From NCBI RefSeq assembly GCF_023283485.1, contig NZ_JAKILU010000007.1, forward strand, positions 62,001 to 126,000: a stretch of DNA of 64,000 nt. The letters run 5' to 3'. Within the stretch, counting starts at the first letter, position 1, and each line of letters begins with the position of its first letter. The DNA is from Shewanella glacialipiscicola (GTDB lineage Bacteria > Pseudomonadota > Gammaproteobacteria > Enterobacterales > Shewanellaceae). A program made the position numbers and the translations under genes. The notes below the pieces were generated by a model that was not told the DNA's origin, made no database searches, and saw only the letters and a program-made list of their open reading frames with translations. Below are positions 38,873 through 48,030 of this stretch, one piece after another.

Positions 38873-40510
38873 ATGGATTTGGTGTCTACGCTGTTTAACG
38901 AGTATCGCGCGTTAGTGTCGCTGTTACTTTCTTTAATGGTCTTAGTGGTCGTGATGACCCTTTGGTGGGATAAAGTGAGCTTTTGGTGGCTCAATATGTG
39001 GTATGCCTTCCCATTGATCGGTAAGGAAAGTCGCCTAGCGAAAGATTATGAAACCCAAGTTAAGATTTACGATAAAGATTGGCTGAACACTGAAGTCGCG
39101 CTGTGTACCGACTTTGCTGCTCATTATGAAAAAGTAAATAAAGACGAAGAATTGTTTAGTAAAAGCCAAGATTACTTGGGTAAAGTGACTGAAAACGGTC
39201 GTAATAACTTACACATTTTAGGTTGGGTCCTGATCGCCGCCTTGGTTTTTGTGGAGGCGATGGGATTTAGCTATGTGCTGTCTGGTTTCACTATCCCTGG
39301 CGCATCAGAAAAGTTGCAACAGCAAGGTGCTGTGGGTATTGCTTTTATCATTTCAGTTTTACTGGTTGGTTTAACCCATTTTACTGGGCATGAATTACAT
39401 GCCAACTCGCTGATTAAAAAGGCGAAGGTATGGTGGAAAAATGCTAAAAATCGTGATAAAGCCACCCCAGAACTCGCGCCTAATACCCGCATTAATTTAG
39501 ATAAAACCTTTGACGATGATGACGAGCCGCAATACAAACAAGTCATTAATCGGATTTCTACAAATGCTGAAGTTAAACCCCGTTATTTCATCACGGCGGT
39601 TACCGCGATTGCGATTATTGTCATTGCAGTGTTGGCGACGTATGTTCGTGGTCAAGTGCTTGAAAAAATGCACATTGACGAAGTGTTGATAAAAACTTCT
39701 GGTGAAATGTATCAAACTCAAGATCCCTACGCTGAAGCGCCGCCCACATTTTTAGTGGCAGAAGCGAAAAGTGCCGACGATAAAGCCGGTGGTGATATTT
39801 GGGAACGTGAACAGAAAGGTGGTTGGGGAACCTTCATCTTCTTGGCATTCCTGTTTGTACTGTTACAAATTTTCGGTATTTTGATTGGTTTTAAAACCGG
39901 ATTTGCAGGTAAGCACTCTAAAGATGCCCGTAAAGAAATCGGTAACTTTAAGAGTGAGCGTGAGTTTAAGACGCATTATTCACGCTTAAAGCAGCAAGTT
40001 GCACGTGTGGCGCAAAAACGCTTAACCAACTTACAACAAAGAATGAATCAAAAGGCTGAGATTAACTGCCAAGATCCTAAAGTGTTGCAAGTATTAGAAG
40101 CGTGCGGCGATCGTTCATTCTTGATGTATATGGAAGATTTAGGCAATGCCGAAAATCGCTATGATCAATCGGTACGTTTACGCGAACACCAAACGTTAGC
40201 CAGTCATCAGGCGCTGAAAAATGCACCTGCTGCGGCAGAAAAAGTCGCTGTGGTCAAAGTGGTAGACGATGTTGTCACTGAGTCGCCAGAACAAATGGAA
40301 GCCAGACTTAAAGCTGAGTTGATTGCCGATGCAGCTGCAAAGCAAGCAGCAGAAGCTAAAGCCGCAGCTCAAGTAGAAACACCTGAGCAAGCTGAGCAGC
40401 GTATTCGCCAAGAATTGCTTGCTGAAATGGCGCCACTACCAAAGGTGGCTGAAACGGAAGAGCAGATGCGCGATCGTTTACGCAAAGAGTTGCTGGGAGA
40501 ATTAAGTTAA
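38873..40510 (+). CDS. Multi-pass membrane protein with coiled C-terminal repeats, function unknown
   Basis: I do not recognise this family. The 545-residue protein has hydrophobic segments near 10-32, 108-130, 148-168, 237-258 and 315-337, alternating with charged stretches. After the last segment follow a basic coiled region (about 350-440) and an acidic Ala/Glu tail. The tail holds three related repeats: SPEQMEARLKAELIADA, TPEQAEQRIRQELLAEM and TEEQMRDRLRKELLGEL. The start follows GGAG. Its stop overlaps the next start (TAATG), so the VWA-like protein is translationally coupled to it. It probably is the inner-membrane part of the cassette. Confidence 0.75.
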   Translation: MDLVSTLFNEYRALVSLLLSLMVLVVVMTLWWDKVSFWWLNMWYAFPLIGKESRLAKDYETQVKIYDKDWLNTEVALCTDFAAHYEKVNKDEELFSKSQDYLGKVTENGRNNLHILGWVLIAALVFVEAMGFSYVLSGFTIPGASEKLQQQGAVGIAFIISVLLVGLTHFTGHELHANSLIKKAKVWWKNAKNRDKATPELAPNTRINLDKTFDDDDEPQYKQVINRISTNAEVKPRYFITAVTAIAIIVIAVLATYVRGQVLEKMHIDEVLIKTSGEMYQTQDPYAEAPPTFLVAEAKSADDKAGGDIWEREQKGGWGTFIFLAFLFVLLQIFGILIGFKTGFAGKHSKDARKEIGNFKSEREFKTHYSRLKQQVARVAQKRLTNLQQRMNQKAEINCQDPKVLQVLEACGDRSFLMYMEDLGNAENRYDQSVRLREHQTLASHQALKNAPAAAEKVAVVKVVDDVVTESPEQMEARLKAELIADAAAKQAAEAKAAAQVETPEQAEQRIRQELLAEMAPLPKVAETEEQMRDRLRKELLGELS

Positions 40511-41364
40511 TGGCATGCGTGACAAAGCTCGCTAAGTTCGTTATCGGTGGCCTATTGGGGTCTTTCGCTATTTCTGCGAGCTTACCGCTCATCGCTGCCG
40601 AGCGAAATGACATTAAAAGTTGCTACGAGTTTGCCAAAATTGATCCCAGTACCGCGACATCAGTCCCAGGGCGGCACTTATTTGTGGCAATCGATGGCAC
40701 CTTTTCCCCTGATCTTAATATCAAACAATCAGTACATGAAAAGGTGCACCTTTTTCTTCAGCCAGGCGACAAAATCACCATCATCAGCTTTAGTGCTTAT
40801 GTGAAAGATTATTATACCGATGTCTTGTTTAGTGGCCGATTGGACACCAACATTGCTGATAGAGATGATGTTTCAAAGAAAAACTTGATGACCTTTGATA
40901 GCTGCATGAATAAACAGGCTCAGTTTGTTAAGAGTAAAATTGATGCTCATATCAAACATGCTTTTAAAGCTGATGATGTGGATTTACCCAAAACGGAAAT
41001 CCTCAGCAACCTTTCGCAAGTAATAGCGCCGCAAGTGGCAGCTGATAACGAAGGGCGACGAGTGTTGTTATTGGTCTCTGATATGGTTGAGAACTCGGAT
41101 GTCACCAGCTTTTACAGTAAAAATGCCTTAAAAGTTATTGCTCCTGAGCAAGAAATGCAAAAAATTACTAAAGCTAATATGCTCAGTGATTTTAAGCAGG
41201 CAGATATTTATGTTCTAGGTGCAGGCTGGGTTCCGGCAACGTCAAAAGGATTTCGTGGTGGCCAAGTCATGTTGCCGTTAAAGCAGTTTTGGCAGCAATA
41301 TTTTGCATCATCCCATGCCGAACTCAAAGGTTTTGGTCAGCCGGTATTAATGACCGATATGTGA
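40510..41364 (+). CDS. Secreted VWA-like protein, function unknown
   Basis: A 284-residue protein with an N-terminal hydrophobic signal of about 30 residues ending near IAAE. The rest looks like a von Willebrand factor A fold. A first strand HLFVAIDGTFSPD carries a DxTxS metal-site variant, a second strand reads DKITIISFSAY, a later strand VLLLVSDMVENSD, and the final strand ADIYVLGAGWVP. The order of strands fits VWA, but the canonical DxSxS is altered, so metal binding is not sure. It is coupled to the membrane protein upstream and ends the cassette. Confidence 0.72.
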   Translation: MACVTKLAKFVIGGLLGSFAISASLPLIAAERNDIKSCYEFAKIDPSTATSVPGRHLFVAIDGTFSPDLNIKQSVHEKVHLFLQPGDKITIISFSAYVKDYYTDVLFSGRLDTNIADRDDVSKKNLMTFDSCMNKQAQFVKSKIDAHIKHAFKADDVDLPKTEILSNLSQVIAPQVAADNEGRRVLLLVSDMVENSDVTSFYSKNALKVIAPEQEMQKITKANMLSDFKQADIYVLGAGWVPATSKGFRGGQVMLPLKQFWQQYFASSHAELKGFGQPVLMTDM

Positions 41365-41460
41365 TGGCTTAATGTTAATTTATAAGGACAACGAAATAGT
41401 CGGTATGTGCCTTGTTCTGACCCTAGTAACAGCTTATGTAATTGATATCATAAATAAAAA

Positions 41461-41485
41461 AGCCAGACGAAAGTCTGGCTTTTTG
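41461..41485. terminator. Bidirectional terminator after the cassette
   Basis: Arms AGCCAGAC and GTCTGGCT around GAAA, with Ts after and As before, separate the cassette from convergent putA. Confidence 0.85.
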
Positions 41486-41583
41486 TTGGCTTAGTTTTTT
41501 ATTTGCTTAGGCTTAGAGCGTCACAATATTTAAGGGCGATATCAAGAAATATCGTGACTACTTAAGACAATGATGCAGTGAGT

Positions 41584-44500
41584 TTATTCGTCACCGTCAC
41601 CCAATGATAGCAAGGTCGCATTACCACCGATGGCGGTGATGTTGTTAGTGCGAGTCTTTTCGGTCACAAAACGGGTTAAGTAGTGCGGACCACCGGCTTT
41701 AGGACCAGTGCCTGACAAACCTTGGCCACCAAAAGGTTGTACGCCAACCACTGCGCCGATTTGGTTACGGTTAATATACACGTTACCTACATTCACTTTA
41801 TCCGCGACTTCTAATGCATGGCCTTCGTTACGGCTATGAATGCCCAGCGTTAAACCAAAGCCTGTGCTATTGATTTCATTAATCACTTGGCTAAGTTCTG
41901 CCGCCTTGTAGCGAATAACGTGCAGGATTGGGCCGAAGTGTTCTTTCTCAAGTACTTTAATCGAATCGATTTCAACCGCCGTAGGTGATACAAAATGGCC
42001 GTTTTCAGTGCCCGCAGGCAGCGGCATTTGCTTGATAAGCTTACCGACTTGCTTGATATGGTCGATATGCGCATCTAAGTTGGCTTTTGCGGTGGCGTCA
42101 ATCACAGGGCCCACGTCAGTTTTAACTGAACTTGGGTTACCAATGACTAATTCGTCCATCGCGCCTTGCAATACTTCAATAACGCGATCGGCGATATCTT
42201 CTTGCAAGAAGAGCACTCGCAGCGCCGAGCAGCGTTGACCCGCACTAGTGAATGACGATGACACCACATCGTTAACCACTTGCTCAGGTTGCGAGGTAGA
42301 GTCCACTACCATGGCATTTTGGCCGCCAGTTTCAGCAATTAAAGGAATAATCGCGCCATCACGGTTGGCGAGTGTGCGGTTAATCAGTTTTGCCGTGCCA
42401 GTGGAACCCGTAAAGCACACGCCACCGATACGTTCATCCGCTGTAATCGCGCTACCCACAGTGGCGCCAGTACCTGGTAAGAATTGCAGTACTTCAACAG
42501 GAATACCGGCTTGGTGAGCCAGCTGCACCGCACGGTAACCAATAATTGAGGTTTGCTCCGCAGGTTTAGCAATAACGGTATTGCCTGCCGCTAACGCCGC
42601 AGAAACTTGGCCTAAGAAAATAGCTAGTGGGAAGTTCCATGGGCTAATGCACACGAATACACCGCGGCCTTGGAGGAACAGTTCGTTTAATTCACCCGTT
42701 GGGCCTGGAAGCAGTTCAGGTTTTGCCATCATCTTCTTGGCTTGTATGGCGTAGTAACGACAGAAATCAACGGCTTCACGCACTTCATCGATACCATCTT
42801 GAATACTCTTGCCCGCTTCACGGGTACAAAGGACAATTAACTCTTCGCGGTTTTCTTCTAATAAATCAGCTAATTTTTGCAGCGCAGAGGCGCGAATTTC
42901 TACAGGCGTACGCGTCCACGAAGCAAATGCCGCGTCAGCAGACGCCAGTGCTAACTCTATGGCAGCATCGTCAGCAAAGGCCACTTGACCTACGGTTTGA
43001 GTGGTGTCGTATGGACTAACAACGGTCTTGTACTCGCCAGTTAAGGTTTTACCGTTAACCAGAGTACCTGCTTGCCATTGGGTATCTTTAAACTGCTCTA
43101 ATGCGGCGAAAAATGGCTCAGATTCGGAAATGATGTTCATATTGAGTCCCTTGGAGTTTTTGCGATCGCTACCAAATATATCGGCAGGCAAAACGATTTT
43201 TTTGTTAGCCAGGGTTTTATAGCCCATAAGCGTTGTTAGCGGGTGTACCACTAATGACTCGATTGGGGTTTTTGGGTCAACCAATTTGTGGACGAACGAG
43301 GTGTTAGCACCATTCTCTAGCAGACGACGCACTAAGTAGGGCAGTAGATCTTTATGGGCACCGATGGGCGCATAAATACGTACCGATTTGGCGCCCGCTT
43401 CTGACAAAATGGTGTCGTACAACTCTTGCCCCATACCGTGTAAGCGTTGGAACTCATGGTGACGTTCGCCCGCCATATCTGCAATCGCAGCAACGGTTTG
43501 CGCATTGTGGCTAGCAAACTGTGGGTATATAGCGCCGCTGGTCGCATCCGATAACAGGTAACGGGCGCAAGCAAGGTAAGAAACGTCAGTACCGGCTTTG
43601 CGAGTGTAAAGTGGGTAAGCGGCTTCGCCAGATTGTTGGGCCCATTTAAGTTCGCTATCCCAATAGGCGCCTTTTACCAGACGTAAGGGAATTTCGTCCC
43701 CTTGCTCTTTCGCAAGACGAGTTAACCAAACCAGTACGGGCAGGGCACGCTTAGAGTAAGCTTGAACCACAATGCCGAGTAATCCCCAGCCTTTTGCCGC
43801 TTCTGAATTAAACAGTTTTTGGAACAGTTTCAGTGACAACTCGAGGCGATCGACTTCTTCAGCATCGATAGAAATACCGATATTTAAGCCGCGCGCTAAT
43901 TTAATCAGGCGAATAACGGTGTCATATAATTCAGTTAAGACGCGATCTTCATTCGCGACTTCATAGCGTGGATGCAACGCTGATAGTTTGATTGAGATAG
44001 TTGGTCGCGGTGATTCATTTTCGTTATAGTTTTGCGCCCCCAGCTCAGTGATGGCATTGGCGTAATCGGTAAAATATTTATCGGCATCTTTACGGGTTAA
44101 TGCCGCTTCACCGAGCATATCGTAGGAGTGGGTATAACCGAGTTTACGTTTGTCTTCGCTGTTTTTAAGGGCTTCTTTCATATTGCGCCCTAACACGAAC
44201 TGCTTACCCATGATTTTCATTGCAGCCATCATGGCTTGGCGGATCACAGGTTCGCCGAGGCGATTGACTAAACGGCTCAGTAAGTTGCTCGGGGTACCAT
44301 CGATTTTTTTATCCAGCTTAACGATTTTGCCTGTGAGCATCAGCCCCCAAGTTGATGCGTTAACCAGCACTGAGTCACTCTTGCTCATGTGCTCATCCCA
44401 CTTAGCCCCTGAAAGCTTATCTTCAATCAGTGCATCTGCAGTGGCTGCATCGGGAATACGTAACAACGCTTCGGCTAAACACATTAGGATAATCCCCTCC

Positions 44501-44763
44501 TGCGTTTCTAAGCTGTACTGTTGCAGAAAGGCGTCTATACCGACCATTAAGCCTTTTTTATCGAATTGACGAACTTTACTGACCAGTTCGTGGGCGCGAC
44601 GAGTGACACGCTCTATGGTTTCATCACTGGAGGGAACTAGTTTGATTAGCTCTGACAAGTATTGTTCTTCGTCGACAATATAGTTATCGCTGACAGCTTG
44701 GAACAGTTCGTCGAGATTGGCAGAATCGTAGCGGCCTGCCAGCACTTCACTCGCTTTGAACAT
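41584..44763 (-). CDS. putA: Bifunctional proline dehydrogenase / P5C dehydrogenase PutA
   Basis: Oxidises proline to glutamate in two steps, with FAD in the N-terminal half and NAD in the C-terminal half. The PRODH barrel (about 120-480) has SIDAEEVDRLE, LVKGAYWDSE and the substrate-binding YLVRRLLENG. The P5CDH part (about 560-1030) has ISPWNFPLAIFLGQ, LIAETGGQNAM (catalytic Glu), and the nucleophile Cys in SAGQRCSALRVL. At 1059 residues it lacks the N-terminal ribbon-helix-helix domain of E. coli PutA, so it is not its own repressor. The ATG at 44763 has GGAA about ten bases upstream; one five codons earlier is possible. Confidence 0.96.
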   Translation of the reverse strand: MFKASEVLAGRYDSANLDELFQAVSDNYIVDEEQYLSELIKLVPSSDETIERVTRRAHELVSKVRQFDKKGLMVGIDAFLQQYSLETQEGIILMCLAEALLRIPDAATADALIEDKLSGAKWDEHMSKSDSVLVNASTWGLMLTGKIVKLDKKIDGTPSNLLSRLVNRLGEPVIRQAMMAAMKIMGKQFVLGRNMKEALKNSEDKRKLGYTHSYDMLGEAALTRKDADKYFTDYANAITELGAQNYNENESPRPTISIKLSALHPRYEVANEDRVLTELYDTVIRLIKLARGLNIGISIDAEEVDRLELSLKLFQKLFNSEAAKGWGLLGIVVQAYSKRALPVLVWLTRLAKEQGDEIPLRLVKGAYWDSELKWAQQSGEAAYPLYTRKAGTDVSYLACARYLLSDATSGAIYPQFASHNAQTVAAIADMAGERHHEFQRLHGMGQELYDTILSEAGAKSVRIYAPIGAHKDLLPYLVRRLLENGANTSFVHKLVDPKTPIESLVVHPLTTLMGYKTLANKKIVLPADIFGSDRKNSKGLNMNIISESEPFFAALEQFKDTQWQAGTLVNGKTLTGEYKTVVSPYDTTQTVGQVAFADDAAIELALASADAAFASWTRTPVEIRASALQKLADLLEENREELIVLCTREAGKSIQDGIDEVREAVDFCRYYAIQAKKMMAKPELLPGPTGELNELFLQGRGVFVCISPWNFPLAIFLGQVSAALAAGNTVIAKPAEQTSIIGYRAVQLAHQAGIPVEVLQFLPGTGATVGSAITADERIGGVCFTGSTGTAKLINRTLANRDGAIIPLIAETGGQNAMVVDSTSQPEQVVNDVVSSSFTSAGQRCSALRVLFLQEDIADRVIEVLQGAMDELVIGNPSSVKTDVGPVIDATAKANLDAHIDHIKQVGKLIKQMPLPAGTENGHFVSPTAVEIDSIKVLEKEHFGPILHVIRYKAAELSQVINEINSTGFGLTLGIHSRNEGHALEVADKVNVGNVYINRNQIGAVVGVQPFGGQGLSGTGPKAGGPHYLTRFVTEKTRTNNITAIGGNATLLSLGDGDE

Positions 44764-44970
44764 AGTAATCGCTTCCATCTTGGCCGTTTTTAGGGCGTTA
44801 TTGTTGAAACAAATGGGGAGGCGCTAAACGCATTTAGTATTTTGTATACAATATGAAGGTTTGCGCGCGCCGATTATACAACCAAAATGTGACGGACAAC
44901 ACCATAGTGTGAGTAATTGTAAGGCTTGTTTGACTGGTTTGTTAATAGCCAGATGTAATGCGGAGTTGAC

Positions 44971-45000
44971 AAAAAAGCCAGTGTTTAAAAACACTGGCTT
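44971..45000 (-). terminator. Terminator after the SH3/coiled-coil gene
   Basis: Perfect arms AAGCCAGTGT and ACACTGGCTT around six bases are followed by TTTT on the minus strand. Confidence 0.8.
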
Positions 45001-45026
45001 TAGTGGCTAAAGAAAAGCGTATTAGA

Positions 45027-45605
45027 CTACATCCAGCGCTTTTTATTGCGACGCTGTGGTCTAGGTAAATAAACTAAAATAATCCCTACGAGCAAGCCCA
45101 TACCAGCAATTAATCCGCCTTGACGCCATAATTCGAAACGTTCATCTTGTGCGGTGCGATCTAAGGCAACTTTGAGCTTATCACGTTCTTGGGTGGTGGT
45201 GGCTAGATTGCTTTCTAGCTCGGTTAACTTAGCTTTTAGCTCGGTAACTTCGTCAGCGTGGTTATCCGTTGACCCTAACACTTCGGTCAATTTAGCCTTA
45301 GCTTGGGTTAATTCCGCGGTTAAGGCTGGCACCTGTTCACGAAAACTTTGAGTTGAACTAATTAAGCTCGTTTGCACCCAGCCTTCGCGATTTTTATGAT
45401 CGATTATTTTGGAATAATCGCCCTGAGTTTCATTGAGCAGTGTCACAGGTTGCCCAGCTTCGATTGATCCTACTATTCGAAACTCAGTACCTGGGCCGCC
45501 TAGAAGATAAAGAAACACATTATCTGATATGTAGCGGGATTGGCCTTCGGCCAGCAGGTTGGAAGACAGTAACATCATTCCTACCAGAGTAAGGAGTCTA
45601 AACAC
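45027..45605 (-). CDS. TIGR04211-type SH3/coiled-coil membrane protein (YgiM-like)
   Basis: A signal peptide ends near residue 19 (LLAEG). A bacterial SH3 domain covers about 22-90, with SRYISDNVFLYLLGGPGTEF and GWVQTSLI. A coiled coil spans about 95-155 and a C-terminal membrane segment 163-182, with a basic tail of Arg and Lys in the cytosol. This layout is that of YgiM, whose role is not settled; in E. coli it lies near a tRNA-processing gene. In this window it is followed by pit genes on the same strand after about 200 bases. Confidence 0.85.
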   Translation of the reverse strand: MFRLLTLVGMMLLSSNLLAEGQSRYISDNVFLYLLGGPGTEFRIVGSIEAGQPVTLLNETQGDYSKIIDHKNREGWVQTSLISSTQSFREQVPALTAELTQAKAKLTEVLGSTDNHADEVTELKAKLTELESNLATTTQERDKLKVALDRTAQDERFELWRQGGLIAGMGLLVGIILVYLPRPQRRNKKRWM

Positions 45606-45665
45606 TTTTGTATTCTCATCAACGAAATAGTCTGCACATGCTATGGATTTGAGGCCTGTAATGCA

Positions 45666-45690
45666 AGAGGGAAGTCATAGACTTCCCTCT
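45666..45690 (-). terminator. Hairpin after the phosphate transporter gene
   Basis: Perfect 10-bp arms AGAGGGAAGT and ACTTCCCTCT around CATAG lie between pit and the SH3 gene. There is no T-run, so termination may be weak or Rho-assisted. Confidence 0.5.
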
Positions 45691-45802
45691 ACTTTACTGC
45701 ATCCATGCTATGTATATTCCACTTTAATGCACGATTTTCGACAATCTTCTTGCCCTCGGTGTGGGGATGACTTACTCGTTATAAGCGCCCCTGCGAGACT
45801 TA

Positions 45803-47092
45803 TTAATTAAAGACACCTTTAATCATAAAGAAGAAAATAATAGATAAACCTGCTCCTGCAGGTAGAGTCACTACCCAAGAGACAACAATATTACGTACTA
45901 CACCGATATTGATAGCTGCGATACCACGGGCCATACCTACACCTAATACCGCACCCACTAAGGTTTGTGTGGTCGAAATAGGTAAACCAGTGCTTGAAGC
46001 GATAACGACAGTGGTTGCCGCAGCTAATTCTGCCGCAAAGCCACGACTTGGCGTCAAGTGAGTGATGTTTTTACCGATAGTTTGCATTACACGCTGACCA
46101 AAAATAGCCAGACCCATCACAATACCGACTGCACCTAAAGGTAAAATCCACCAGACTAGAGCTGATTTAGCGGCTATTTCACCACCACTATTCACTACAG
46201 CCACAACCGCAGCTAATGGGCCAATCGCATTTGCGACATCGTTTGAACCATGGGCAAAAGCCATACAACAGGCTGTCAGTACCATCAAGATCGCAAACAC
46301 TTTTTCAACGTTTTTGAACTGTGTTTGACGATCTGCTTTATCGCTCATTTGTAAGCGTGAAATGGCAATTTTACCTGTGATGCCAACTACGGCGGCAATA
46401 GCAGCTGCGAGTAGGTAAGATTCGGTAATAGAGAAATGCAGACCAACGTGAGACAACCCTTTCATAATTGTCATTAATGACATGATGAAACCAGCAAATG
46501 CCATATAGAAAGGTACAAAACGCTTAGCATTACTTAAAGGGTCATCAGTGTTGAAGATAAGTTTTTGTACGCTTTGGAAGAGGATGAATGCCATAAAGCC
46601 CGAAATAGCAGGGGTTATGATCCAAGAACCTACAATCCCACCCACTTTATCCCATGAGACTGAATCTGCGCCAACACCCACGGCAGCGAAACCAATAATG
46701 GCACCGACAATAGAGTGAGTAGTTGATACTGGCCAACCTAGAGCTGATGCGACTACAAGCCAAATACCAGCCGCCAACAATGATCCTATCATGCCGTAAA
46801 CCAGCAATTCAGGCGTGGCAGTGAAATAGCTCGTATCAATAATACCGCTGCGAATAGTATTGGTAACTTCGCCCCCAGCTAAAAATGCACCGGAAAACTC
46901 AAAGATCATCGCGATAATAATCGCTTGTTTAATTGTAATTGCGTTTGAACCGACAGAGGTTCCCATCGCATTGGCGACATCATTCGCGCCAATACCCCAT
47001 GCCATGAGAAAACCAAATGCAGCCGCAATGGCAATAAGCCACGGGCCATTAGTGACTAAGACGTTAGCCACCTCAATACCTGCATCAACCAT
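45803..47092 (-). CDS. Low-affinity inorganic phosphate transporter (Pit family)
   Basis: Metal-phosphate symporter of the PitA/PiT family. The 429 residues contain about 10-12 hydrophobic segments and the duplicated PiT signature GANDVANAMGT (near 31-41) and GSNDVANAIGPLAA (near 281-294). The second signature-like pair, PVSTTHSIVGA and PISTTQTLVGA, is also typical. It starts 26 bases after the DUF47 gene, the usual PhoU-like partner, so the two form an operon. Confidence 0.95.
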   Translation of the reverse strand: MVDAGIEVANVLVTNGPWLIAIAAAFGFLMAWGIGANDVANAMGTSVGSNAITIKQAIIIAMIFEFSGAFLAGGEVTNTIRSGIIDTSYFTATPELLVYGMIGSLLAAGIWLVVASALGWPVSTTHSIVGAIIGFAAVGVGADSVSWDKVGGIVGSWIITPAISGFMAFILFQSVQKLIFNTDDPLSNAKRFVPFYMAFAGFIMSLMTIMKGLSHVGLHFSITESYLLAAAIAAVVGITGKIAISRLQMSDKADRQTQFKNVEKVFAILMVLTACCMAFAHGSNDVANAIGPLAAVVAVVNSGGEIAAKSALVWWILPLGAVGIVMGLAIFGQRVMQTIGKNITHLTPSRGFAAELAAATTVVIASSTGLPISTTQTLVGAVLGVGMARGIAAINIGVVRNIVVSWVVTLPAGAGLSIIFFFMIKGVFN

Positions 47093-47118
47093 ATTGATAC
47101 CTTGATAACCTTAATTTA

Positions 47119-47799
47119 TTAAACGCGAGCCAGCATAAGCTCAAGACGCGAACCGACGCGTTCGGCAAGATCTGCAAGACCACCGACCCACTCAATCGTT
47201 TTGTAGAGGAACATTACATCGATAGGATTCAATTGCGACTCCATAGCGAATAACTGACGGCGTAACTGAATTTGTAGATCGTCAGTATCTTCTTCGATAA
47301 TATCGAGTTCGTTGATCATTTTGGCCACTAAGTCGAGCTCACGACCACGGAAACCGGTTTCGAGTAGATCTTCGAGTTCGTTAATGACTTGTTTTGCAAG
47401 GGCAACCGCATCGATACAGCGTTGTAGGTAAGCGATAAAAGGAACTTGCATGATCTGAGGAATTAACAACTGACGGCCGATAACACGGCCTGAAATATCT
47501 TTTGCCTTGTTGGCGATTTTGTCTTGTTGGGTTAATAGTTCCAATAGATCGGTACGTTCTACAGGCATAAACAAACCGCTTGGCAGAGTGAGGCGAATTT
47601 CACGCTTTAGTGAATCTGCTTGCTTCTCGGCTAAACTAATTTGCTTACGTAATTGAACTGCACTGTCCCAGTCATCTGCGAGAGTCGCTTCGAAAAAGGG
47701 GACCAGTAACGATGCGCAATCGTGTACTTTGTCCATGTGCTCTTGAAGGGGCTTAATTGGCGATTTTGCAAACACGCCCAAAATAGAGTTTACTGGCAT
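47119..47799 (-). CDS. DUF47 PhoU-like protein (TIGR00153)
   Basis: A 226-residue all-helical protein of the PhoU/DUF47 family, commonly encoded beside Pit transporters and thought to modulate them. Characteristic segments are MPVNSILGVFAKSPIKPLQEHM at the N-terminus and LKREIRLTLPSGLFMPVERTDLLELL near residues 60-85. The ATG follows a Shine-Dalgarno-like GGTAAACGG region. It is the first gene of the pair with pit. Confidence 0.92.
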   Translation of the reverse strand: MPVNSILGVFAKSPIKPLQEHMDKVHDCASLLVPFFEATLADDWDSAVQLRKQISLAEKQADSLKREIRLTLPSGLFMPVERTDLLELLTQQDKIANKAKDISGRVIGRQLLIPQIMQVPFIAYLQRCIDAVALAKQVINELEDLLETGFRGRELDLVAKMINELDIIEEDTDDLQIQLRRQLFAMESQLNPIDVMFLYKTIEWVGGLADLAERVGSRLELMLARV

Positions 47800-48030
47800 T
47801 GCCGTTTACCTATTTAGATTGTTCCATTATTGGAAAAAGCGGGCGCATGTTAACCTAAGCGTCCGCATATTGAAACTGTGTTTTTTAAGAAAAAACCACA
47901 GCGTTATTCTAACGGGTTATCTACCAACTGCAAAAGCAAATCCTACGGGATTTTTATGACACATTTGTGACATTATGAACGAAACATGACGTATCAATGA
48001 ATATTTGATGACAAAATGAGCGGTTATGCA

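Noticed and set aside
37303-41364. OmpA-type protein plus membrane protein as a Zorya-like phage-defence system
   Set aside because: Zorya ZorA is MotA-like and ZorB carries an OmpA domain on an inner-membrane protein. Here the OmpA protein is an outer-membrane-type lipoprotein, and no ZorC, ZorD or helicase gene is near.
41584-44763. PutA truncated at its N-terminus
   Set aside because: It lacks the E. coli ribbon-helix-helix domain but is complete for the PRODH and P5CDH domains. A good start site is present, so this is a normal short form.
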